Below are positions 1-5,905 of a DNA stretch of 5,905 bases, piece after piece; within the stretch, counting starts at the first letter, position 1; every line of letters starts with the position of its first letter. The stretch is taken from the NCBI GenBank assembly GCA_028708005.1, contig JAQVZV010000050.1:1-5905 (forward strand), written 5' to 3'. The notes beneath the pieces are model-generated. The model was not told the DNA's origin, ran no database searches, and was given only the letters and a program-made list of their open reading frames with translations. This stretch comes from Bacilli bacterium. GTDB lineage: Bacteria; Bacillota_I; Bacilli_A; RF39; UBA660. The translations under genes and the position numbers were made by a program.

Positions 1-188
1 AATATGAATGTGATTGTGATGAAGAATGCGACTGTGACGATGAAGAAATGAGCGATGGTCAAATCTATGTTTTTGAGGTTGATAAAAACAAGGATGGACA
101 AGATACATATGTTGAAGTAGAAGAAGGGCTAATAGAAGAATTATTCCCTATTGTTGAGAAAGAATTATATCCAGGAGAAGAAGAATAA
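1..188 (+). CDS. C-terminal end of a small acidic protein, possibly DUF1292 (YrzB-like); 5' end outside window
   Basis: An open frame enters from the left edge and ends at TAA 186-188, giving the last 61 residues of a protein. The visible part is strongly acidic. It begins with a cysteine/aspartate cluster (CDC at residues 3-5 and again at 9-11 of the fragment), followed by a strand-like IYVFEVDKNKDGQDTYVEV stretch and a helical, Glu-rich tail. The pattern 'IYVFEV...DGQ.TYVEVE...IEELF' resembles the last part of the DUF1292/YrzB family, small proteins of unknown function in Bacillota. In many relatives that gene sits near ruvX and mltG, and some have Cys/Asp-rich segments. The assignment rests on remembered family character and only part of the protein, so a different acidic protein is possible. 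It is followed by its own terminator and so is probably not co-transcribed with the genes to the right. Confidence 0.6.
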   Translation, partial: YECDCDEECDCDDEEMSDGQIYVFEVDKNKDGQDTYVEVEEGLIEELFPIVEKELYPGEEE

Positions 189-213
189 ACATAGTTTATA
201 TCGAAGAATATAT

Positions 214-240
214 AAAGGGGCATAGACCCTTTTTTATTTT
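214..240 (+). terminator. Rho-independent terminator after the upstream acidic-protein gene
   Basis: A 6-bp stem pairs AAAGGG (214-219) with CCCTTT (227-232) around a 7-base loop (GCATAGA). It runs straight into a T-rich tract, TTTTTTATTTT at 230-240. It lies 26 bases after the stop codon at 188. The stem is short, but the placement and U-tract are typical. It separates the upstream gene from the hydrolase-addBA unit. Confidence 0.7.
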
Positions 241-272
241 ACAGCGTGGCATATTTAAAAAAATATATACTA

Positions 273-301
273 TTTATATCTTAAACTATACATGTTATAA
301 T
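273..301 (+). promoter_or_regulatory. Probable sigma-A promoter with extended -10, driving the hydrolase-addB-addA unit
   Basis: The -10 box is a perfect TATAAT (296-301) preceded by TG at 293-294, the TGn extended -10 seen often in Gram-positive promoters. A 17-base spacer separates it from TTTATA (273-278), which matches the -35 consensus TTGACA at 4 of 6 positions. An A/T tract at 251-270 directly upstream could act as an UP element. Transcription would begin near 308, leaving a leader of about 70 bases before the ATG at 381. Chance matches are common in DNA this AT-rich, but the combination of a perfect extended -10, ideal spacing and position between a terminator and a gene start is convincing. 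Confidence 0.65.
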
Positions 302-320
302 AAATAAGAAATCATATCAG

Positions 321-342
321 TTTAATATCAAGATATATTAAA
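321..342. repeat. Imperfect palindrome in the leader of the hydrolase-addBA unit
   Basis: TTTAATATC (321-329) is mirrored by GATATATTAAA (332-342) across a 2-base centre, with two unpaired bases (336-337) in the right arm. The centre is too tight for a good RNA hairpin, so if it has a function, a dimeric repressor site just after the transcription start is more likely. It is built entirely from A/T-rich words and may be chance. Confidence 0.25.
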
Positions 343-366
343 ATAATAAAACGATAGTATAAATTA

Positions 367-375
367 GAAAGAGGT
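367..375 (+). promoter_or_regulatory. Ribosome binding site of the serine hydrolase gene
   Basis: GAAAGAGGT ends 5 bases before the ATG at 381. An in-frame TAA at 375-377, two codons upstream, excludes any longer N-terminus, so the start at 381 is well fixed. Confidence 0.75.
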
Positions 376-380
376 AAAAA

Positions 381-1562
381 ATGGATCTTAATAAATATAT
401 AAATAAACATGGCACCGGATACATTATTAAAAAAGGCATCATTAAAGACAATGAATTATTAATTGATACTGTGGTATCTGGCAAGGCACAATTATTGCCT
501 AATTCAGTGAATTTAACAGAGAATCATATATTTGATATCGCATCATTAACCAAGTTTTTCACATCCATAATAACTCATAAGACGATTGAACGAGGATTAT
601 TAAATTTAAATGATATCATTTATGATATAGACAATAGATTTATTAATTTAAGAGACGTTACCATTCTAGATTTAATCTCACATAGGATTGAATTATGGAC
701 TGATGGTTATCTAGGTAAAGCATCAAGTAAAGAAGAATTTTACAATATGCTGTTTAATTCTAAAGTTAAGAGTAGAGTGAGGACGTATGTTGATTCTCAT
801 TATATGATATTATCAATTCTATTAGAAAAAATTTATGATTTGCCATATGCTGAAATTTTGGATAACGAGATTGTAAAAGCCCTCAATTTAAAAAACACAT
901 CATTTACGGTTAAAGATAAGAGTATGGCTGTATCAAATAATTATGAACTTGTGAATGGTAAAATAATAGATAATGTATATCCGGGTACTGCTCATGATCC
1001 GAAAGCTAGAACGGCTTCAAGTTTTGGCATTCAAGTTGGACATGCTGGTATTTTTACAACCTCCGATGATTTAATGGAAGTATTAATTAGTTTCATCGAT
1101 AATAAAGAAAAATTGTTAAAGAGTGAATCAATTAAAAGAATGTTAATGCATGATGATATTGATACAGAAATAAAGCAAATACTTTATAATTTCGCTCAAT
1201 CAAAAGATATTACTATACCAGATCTTAATCTAAATCTAAACGAATTATTTCTTCACCTAGCAAAGAACTATAATGATAAAGAAGAATTAGCTTTGATGAT
1301 CCCTAAAACATATAATTATAGTGGTACCAGATACCTAAATCCAATTAGTAAAAGGAATGATATACCTTTAAAGGCAAGTCCTAAAACCATTGTTTTTAGT
1401 GGGTACACAGGCCCTATTTTCTTAATAGATTTTGAAAAAAACATCATTATTTTAATAATGACTAATGTATGTCATAATTCTAAATTAAATAGGACTGAAA
1501 GATATGATATGTCTGTGAAACTAATTAATGAAATATATAATGATATAGTGACAACTAATTAA
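381..1562 (+). CDS. Serine hydrolase of the beta-lactamase / class C penicillin-binding-protein family (no signal peptide)
   Basis: This 393-residue protein belongs to the serine beta-lactamase-like hydrolases, which include AmpC-type lactamases, DD-peptidases and esterases. The nucleophile motif SxxK is S55-L-T-K58 within FDIASLTKFF. The following LLNLND and LISH (98-101) segments are family-typical. Y136-V-D138 fills the YxN/YSD position. HDPKAR (205-210) and GHAGIFTTSDDL (220-231) match a conserved block of the family, and the end GYTGPIFLID (341-350) matches its final beta-strand region. The third catalytic motif (KTG or HTG in relatives) reads F339-S-G341, so the usual Lys/His is absent. 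There is no signal peptide or membrane segment, so it should be cytosolic, unlike wall-acting relatives. Substrate is unknown; an intracellular esterase or peptidase is possible. It precedes addB by 38 bases with no terminator and is probably co-transcribed with it. The family call is firm; the function is not. Confidence 0.88.
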   Translation: MDLNKYINKHGTGYIIKKGIIKDNELLIDTVVSGKAQLLPNSVNLTENHIFDIASLTKFFTSIITHKTIERGLLNLNDIIYDIDNRFINLRDVTILDLISHRIELWTDGYLGKASSKEEFYNMLFNSKVKSRVRTYVDSHYMILSILLEKIYDLPYAEILDNEIVKALNLKNTSFTVKDKSMAVSNNYELVNGKIIDNVYPGTAHDPKARTASSFGIQVGHAGIFTTSDDLMEVLISFIDNKEKLLKSESIKRMLMHDDIDTEIKQILYNFAQSKDITIPDLNLNLNELFLHLAKNYNDKEELALMIPKTYNYSGTRYLNPISKRNDIPLKASPKTIVFSGYTGPIFLIDFEKNIIILIMTNVCHNSKLNRTERYDMSVKLINEIYNDIVTTN

Positions 1563-1584
1563 TATAATTAAATATATGCTGTGT

Positions 1585-1593
1585 AAGGTGGTG
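1585..1593 (+). promoter_or_regulatory. Ribosome binding site of addB
   Basis: AAGGTGGTG differs from the ideal AAGGAGGTG by one base and ends 7 bases before the ATG at 1601. An in-frame TGA at 1592-1594 rules out an upstream start, so the short N-terminus of AddB is not an annotation artefact. Confidence 0.8.
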
Positions 1594-1600
1594 ATGTAAC

Positions 1601-4000
1601 ATGGATATCCTAAATTTTATTGATCATCAAACAATTTTAATAACACCAACTAATGTAAAGAAGAAACTATTAATTGAAAATGATAAATTATTTAATATTA
1701 AGAGTTTTACTAAAGAGGAATTAAAAAGAAAATTATTATTTGATTATGATCGCAAAACAATATATTATTTAATGAATAAATATAATTTAAGAGTCAATGT
1801 TGCATTAATGTATCTAAAAAATATGTATTATATTGATAAGCATAATTATGATTCAAATAAGTTAAACACTTTATTAGAAATGAAAGATGACTTAATCAAT
1901 AATAATCAATTAATAATAGATAATCTTTTTATAAACAATTTAAAGCATAATAAAGTAGTTGTTTATGGTTATAATTACATAGATAAATTCTTTCAAAGAT
2001 TATTAGATATCATATCTCAATATACAGAAGTTAAAGTTATAGAAAATAAGAAAATAAAAGCCAATGATATTAAGCTATATGAATTTAATGATATTGAAGA
2101 TGAAATTAATTTCGCCGCATATTCAATATGTGAACTTATAACCCAAGGCATTGATATTAACCATATAAAATTAGGTAATATAACGGAAGAATATATTATC
2201 CCTTTGAAACGGATCTTTTCATTTTATAATATTCCTTTAAATTTAATTGAAAACATTAGTTTATATGGGACTAATATTGTTTTATCATTTATTGATATCT
2301 TTAAAGAAACAAACGATTTAAAAGATAGTTTAAACCAAATAACAGAATTATATGATTTAACAAATCAATATAACTTAGATATCTATAATAAATTAGTAAA
2401 TATTTGTAATAATTATCTTTGGTTTAATAAAGAAGATAATATTATAGATCTCCTTATAAATGATTTCAAACAAACATATATAACCCCAGTTATAAAGAGT
2501 AATGCTGTTGAAGTAATTGAATTGAAAGATAATATCATAGATGATAGTATTTATGTCTTTATTTTAGGCTTTAATCAAGGATCAATGCCTGTAATTTATA
2601 AAGATGAAGAATATATCACTGATGATGTAAGACACTTTCTTGATATTGAAACATCATCTGAAAGAAACATTATTGAAAGACAAGTATGTTTAGATGTCAT
2701 AAACAATTTATCGCATGTTATTATCACTTATAAACTAAAGACAAGGACAGATGAGTATTACCCTTCAAGTTTAATTGCTGAATTAGATATAACACCAATT
2801 ATTAATTTCAAGTTAGATATAACTAAATCTTATTCAGTTATTCAAGATAAAATTAAGTTATCTAAAAAGCTGGATAAATTAGTTAAATATGATGAGTTAA
2901 CAGAAGATATAGACATTTTATATTATAATTATCAAGATATTTTATATAAAAGTTATGATAATTCTTTTACTGGAATAGATAATCATGCCTTAGTTAATTA
3001 TTTAAGTCCTAAACTAAGATTGTCATATTCATCAATTGATAATTATTTTAAGTGTGCTTTTAAATATTATATAAATAATGTTATCCAATTTAAAACTGAC
3101 GAAGAAGCTTTTCATTTAACAATTGGTAACTTATTTCATCATGTTTTAGCAGCATCTTTTCTTCCTGATTTCGATTTTGATAAAATTTGGTCAGACTTTC
3201 TAAAGGATAAAGTATTTAGTAATAAGGAATTATTCTTTTTAGAAAAACAAAAAGATGAACTGCAATTTGTTATTAAAACGATCAATACTTATAATGACTT
3301 ATCAACGATTGATAAAGCTTTATATGAAGAGAAAATATATGTTAATTTACCTAATAAGATTGATACTGTCTTCAGTGGCATTATAGATAAGATAATGTAT
3401 AAAGAAGGGGACAATACTTTAGTTGCATTAATTGATTATAAAACTGGTAGTACTGATTTAAATCTCAACAATACTATTCATGGGCTTAATTTACAATTAC
3501 CGGTATATCTTTATTTAGTAAAGAATAGTCATAAGTTTAATAACCCAACATTTGTTGGTTTCTATCTCCAAGAGATTCTTCATAATGAAACAACTAATGA
3601 TGGTAAAAAAAGCTATGATGAAAAGAAACGTGATGCTTTAAAACTAAGAGGTTATTCGATTGACCAAGCAGATTTAATATCTCAATTTGATACTAGTTAT
3701 TGTGATAGTCAAGTTATTAAAAGTATGAAGGTTAGTAATAAAGGTTTTTATTCGTTTAGTAAAGTTATTAATGAACAACAAATTGATCAATTAATTACTT
3801 TAGTTGATAACAAAATTAAAGAGTCTGCCTCTAACATTATTAATGGTAAGTTTGATATTAATCCTAAGCGATTAGGTCATGTTAATGTATCTTGTCAATA
3901 CTGTAAATTTAAAGATATGTGTTATATAAGAGATAAGGATGTTATCACCTTAAAAGAGTATTGCAATACTGACTTTTTAGGAGGTGAAAATAATGAGTAG
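1601..4000 (+). CDS. addB: AddB/RexB subunit of the AddAB helicase-nuclease, compact form
   Basis: AddB partners AddA in the cytosolic complex that resects double-strand breaks for RecA-dependent repair. The C-terminal half carries a PD-(D/E)XK nuclease: YSSIDNYFKC (476-485), GNLFHHVL (509-516), GIIDK with D596, IDYKTG with D612 and K614, and the QxxxY motif Q632...Y636. C485 plus C765, C768 and C774 reproduce the Cys + CxxCxxxxxC layout of the 4Fe-4S staple known in B. subtilis AddB. Before this, ILGFNQGSMP (321-330) and YPSSLIAEL (387-395) match the inactive helicase-like region. At 799 residues it is about 360 shorter than B. subtilis AddB, mostly N-terminal to C485. No Walker A is present: ILITPTN (12-18) appears to correspond to sequence after the usual P-loop. 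The start at 1601 is fixed by a strong RBS and an in-frame stop just upstream. It ends at TAG 3998-4000, overlapping addA by 8 bases. The family call is strong. Confidence 0.9.
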   Translation: MDILNFIDHQTILITPTNVKKKLLIENDKLFNIKSFTKEELKRKLLFDYDRKTIYYLMNKYNLRVNVALMYLKNMYYIDKHNYDSNKLNTLLEMKDDLINNNQLIIDNLFINNLKHNKVVVYGYNYIDKFFQRLLDIISQYTEVKVIENKKIKANDIKLYEFNDIEDEINFAAYSICELITQGIDINHIKLGNITEEYIIPLKRIFSFYNIPLNLIENISLYGTNIVLSFIDIFKETNDLKDSLNQITELYDLTNQYNLDIYNKLVNICNNYLWFNKEDNIIDLLINDFKQTYITPVIKSNAVEVIELKDNIIDDSIYVFILGFNQGSMPVIYKDEEYITDDVRHFLDIETSSERNIIERQVCLDVINNLSHVIITYKLKTRTDEYYPSSLIAELDITPIINFKLDITKSYSVIQDKIKLSKKLDKLVKYDELTEDIDILYYNYQDILYKSYDNSFTGIDNHALVNYLSPKLRLSYSSIDNYFKCAFKYYINNVIQFKTDEEAFHLTIGNLFHHVLAASFLPDFDFDKIWSDFLKDKVFSNKELFFLEKQKDELQFVIKTINTYNDLSTIDKALYEEKIYVNLPNKIDTVFSGIIDKIMYKEGDNTLVALIDYKTGSTDLNLNNTIHGLNLQLPVYLYLVKNSHKFNNPTFVGFYLQEILHNETTNDGKKSYDEKKRDALKLRGYSIDQADLISQFDTSYCDSQVIKSMKVSNKGFYSFSKVINEQQIDQLITLVDNKIKESASNIINGKFDINPKRLGHVNVSCQYCKFKDMCYIRDKDVITLKEYCNTDFLGGENNE
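3979..3986 (+). promoter_or_regulatory. Ribosome binding site of addA, inside the 3' end of addB
   Basis: AGGAGGTG is a perfect Shine-Dalgarno match 6 bases before the ATG at 3993. It lies within the last codons of addB. An in-frame TAG at 3978-3980 limits the start; a GTG at 3984-3986 is in frame but is part of the SD itself, so ATG 3993 is preferred. The arrangement implies translational coupling and roughly equal synthesis of the two subunits. Confidence 0.85.
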
Positions 4001-5905
4001 ACAATGGACTAAAGAACAACTAGATGCGATTAGAAAAGAAGGTACTAATATAATTGTCAGTGCTGGGGCAGGTAGTGGTAAAACAGCTGTTTTAACAGAA
4101 CGGGTTATTAGAAAACTAAAACAAGGTGTCAATATAAATAAGTTATTGGTCTTAACTTTTACTAAAGCCGCGGCTCATGAAATGAAAGAGAGAATAAGAA
4201 AATCTTTAATAGGAGATGAATCATTAAAAGAACAGTTATCACTCTTAGATTCTTCATATATTACAACCTTTGATAGTTTCGCTTTATCAGTTGTCAAGAA
4301 ATATCATTATCTTTTGAATATATCTTCTAATGTTGCTATCTGTGATAGTGCTCTTTTAAAAATGGAAAAAAAGGCAATAATTGATAATATTTTTGATGAG
4401 TTATATATGCAGGAAAATCCATATTATCTAAAACTTATTAGTGATTTTTGTGTTAAAGATGATCGAAGTATTAAAGAATATATCTTAAAGATTAATGATA
4501 AGTTAGATATGAAATATGATCGTGATATCTATTTAGATACGTATATAAGTGTTTTCTTTAATGACTTAAAGATTGAAACTGATATTAAAGATTTTATTAA
4601 GGTTATTCAAGATAGATGTAATAGTATAGAACAATTACTTGATAAGATTTCGTTTTATGTTGAAAGTGATTATTATGATAAATTAGAAACATCACTTAGT
4701 CCATTATTAAATAGTAGTAATTATAATGAATATAAAAGTAACTTAAACATTAATTTTCCAAGATTACCAAACAATACTGATGATATTGTCAAAGCATATC
4801 GTGATAATATTAAAGATATTATTAAAGAGATTAATGATATGTGTTTATGGGACAACGATTTAGAATTAAAAGATAGTATTATTAAAACAAAAGAATATAT
4901 CGATATCATTATTTATATTATTAAAGAATTTGATAAACGCTTAAAAAAATATAAGGATTGTAAGAATGTTTATGAATTTAATGATATTGCTAATCTGTCA
5001 ATTAAATTAATTAAAGAAAATGATAATATTAAAAATGAATTGAAAAATACATTCCATGAAATTTTAGTAGATGAATATCAAGATACTAATGATTTACAAG
5101 AAGGATTTGTATCTTTAATTAGTAATAATAATGTTTATATGGTAGGCGATATTAAGCAATCTATTTATCGTTTTAGAAATGCTAACCCTAATATCTTTAT
5201 GCATAAATATGAAAGATATAAACATAGTGATGAGGGTATAAAGATTGATTTAAATAAGAACTTTAGATCTCGTAGTGAAGTATTAAACAATATAAATCTT
5301 ATTTTTGATAGTCTAATGGATCTTACTTTAGGAGGAGCTGATTATAAAAAAGAGCATCGTCTTGAAAGTGGGAATATGCTTTATCTTAATGAAGGAAAGA
5401 CTGATCAAAATAATAATTTAGAAATATATAATTATACTTATGATAAAGATTTAGGTTTTAAAAAAGAGGAGTTAGAGATATTTTTAATCGCTAATGATAT
5501 AAGAAATAAAATAGATAATCATTATCAAGTTATGGATAAAGATAAAGGGATATTAAGAACTGTAACTTATAGTGATTTTGCAATTCTTTTAGATAGGTCT
5601 AATTATTTTGATTTATATAAGAAAATATTTACTTATATGAAAATACCAATTATTATTCATAAGGAGGATTCGATTGCTACAACCTCTGATATTCTTGTTG
5701 TTAAAAGCATTTTAAAACTTATTAATTATTGCAGTAGAAAACAATTCGATAATGATTTTAAGTATGCATTCATGAGTGTTGGTCGTAGTTTCTTGTTTGA
5801 ATATAATGATAATGATTTATTTGATTATATAACTAATGATAATTATAAAGAAACTAAATTATATCAAAAAGCTATGAAGATAAGCGAGAAGCTTAATGCT
5901 CTAAG
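3993..5905 (+). CDS. addA: AddA/RexA helicase-nuclease subunit, 3' end outside window
   Basis: AddA is the ATP-driven 3'-5' superfamily 1 helicase and second nuclease of the AddAB complex. The frame is open from ATG 3993 to the window end, giving 637 residues of an expected 1,100-1,200. Visible motifs in order: Q-motif-like WTKEQ (5-9); Walker A GAGSGKT (25-31); motif Ia LTFTKAAAHEM (54-64); the ITTFDSF segment (90-96), where relatives usually have a His in place of D94; motif II LVDEYQDTN (358-366) with the D360-E361 box; motif III VGDIKQSIYRFRNA (384-397); motif IV LNKNFRSRSEVL (420-431); GADYKKEH (448-455), matching a family-conserved stretch; and YSDFAILLDR (526-535). Motifs V and VI and the C-terminal PD-(D/E)XK nuclease should lie to the right of the window. 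The frame overlaps the end of addB by 8 bases and follows a perfect SD. Composition is like that of addB, with no sign of transfer or frameshift. Confidence 0.95.
   Translation, partial: MSRQWTKEQLDAIRKEGTNIIVSAGAGSGKTAVLTERVIRKLKQGVNINKLLVLTFTKAAAHEMKERIRKSLIGDESLKEQLSLLDSSYITTFDSFALSVVKKYHYLLNISSNVAICDSALLKMEKKAIIDNIFDELYMQENPYYLKLISDFCVKDDRSIKEYILKINDKLDMKYDRDIYLDTYISVFFNDLKIETDIKDFIKVIQDRCNSIEQLLDKISFYVESDYYDKLETSLSPLLNSSNYNEYKSNLNINFPRLPNNTDDIVKAYRDNIKDIIKEINDMCLWDNDLELKDSIIKTKEYIDIIIYIIKEFDKRLKKYKDCKNVYEFNDIANLSIKLIKENDNIKNELKNTFHEILVDEYQDTNDLQEGFVSLISNNNVYMVGDIKQSIYRFRNANPNIFMHKYERYKHSDEGIKIDLNKNFRSRSEVLNNINLIFDSLMDLTLGGADYKKEHRLESGNMLYLNEGKTDQNNNLEIYNYTYDKDLGFKKEELEIFLIANDIRNKIDNHYQVMDKDKGILRTVTYSDFAILLDRSNYFDLYKKIFTYMKIPIIIHKEDSIATTSDILVVKSILKLINYCSRKQFDNDFKYAFMSVGRSFLFEYNDNDLFDYITNDNYKETKLYQKAMKISEKLNAL

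Noticed and set aside
358..363. TATAAA as a second -10 box close to the hydrolase start
   Set aside because: Transcription from it would start at about 370 and cut into the ribosome binding site, and there is no good -35 at proper spacing. The promoter at 273-301 is much better.
189..380. Possible riboswitch, tRNA or small RNA in the intergenic region
   Set aside because: Apart from the terminator, promoter, palindrome and ribosome site, the stretch is simple A/T sequence with no GC-containing stems or cloverleaf pattern.
1444..1461. Perfect 8-bp inverted repeat TCATTATT/AATAATGA inside the hydrolase gene
   Set aside because: It encodes consecutive Ile/Leu/Met residues of a conserved beta-strand, has only a 2-base centre and no T-tract, and such AT words recur by chance at this composition.
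1594..1599. ATGTAA start-stop directly after the addB Shine-Dalgarno
   Set aside because: The ATG abuts the SD with no spacing, so ribosomes should initiate at 1601 instead. It is more simply read as part of the spacer, though such minimal frames can affect initiation.
4721..4909. 62-residue hydrophobic open frame on the minus strand
   Set aside because: It lies entirely inside addA, which is supported by helicase motifs on both sides. Its Leu/Ile/Ser-rich sequence is what the reverse complement of Asn/Asp/Lys/Ile-rich coding produces, and there is no context for a separate gene.
5661..5676. AAGGAGG followed by ATT/TTG, resembling an internal ribosome site
   Set aside because: It falls within addA codons for His-Lys-Glu-Asp. 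The TTG frame stops after about 13 codons and no ATG is suitably placed.

Overview
The window is very AT-rich, and every gene that can be seen lies on the + strand. The coding style (TTA/AAT/GAT/ATT-dominated codons, strong Shine-Dalgarno sequences, short intergenic gaps) suggests a low-GC member of the Bacillota/Bacilli, perhaps an uncultured lineage close to the Mollicutes. No TGA occurs in frame in roughly 1,900 codons, and all five tryptophans seen are TGG. The organism therefore appears to use the standard bacterial code, not the Mycoplasma/Spiroplasma code 4. The lineage is an inference.

Layout: positions 1-188 hold the 3' end of a small, highly acidic gene, tentatively a DUF1292 (YrzB-like) protein. 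A short Rho-independent terminator (about 214-240) closes that unit. A spacer of about 140 bases follows, with a good extended -10 promoter (273-301) and an imperfect palindrome (321-342). This leader opens a new, apparently co-transcribed unit: a signal-less serine hydrolase of the beta-lactamase/penicillin-binding-protein fold (381-1562), then addB (1601-4000), then addA (3993 to the window end, incomplete). The gap between the hydrolase and addB is 38 bases with no terminator, and addB overlaps addA by 8 bases.

AddA and AddB together form the AddAB (RexAB) helicase-nuclease, the Bacillota counterpart of RecBCD. It resects double-strand DNA ends before RecA loading. AddA here shows the superfamily 1 helicase motifs (Walker A, DE-box, GDIKQS). 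AddB supplies a PD-(D/E)XK nuclease domain bracketed by the four cysteines of the Fe-S staple, but it is compact (799 residues against about 1,160 in Bacillus subtilis) and has no Walker A. The hydrolase has no obvious link to DNA repair, and its presence at the head of the unit is the least expected part of the layout. Nothing in the window looks like a mobile element, CRISPR array, RNA gene or clearly new system. The main interest lies in lineage-specific variations on known families.
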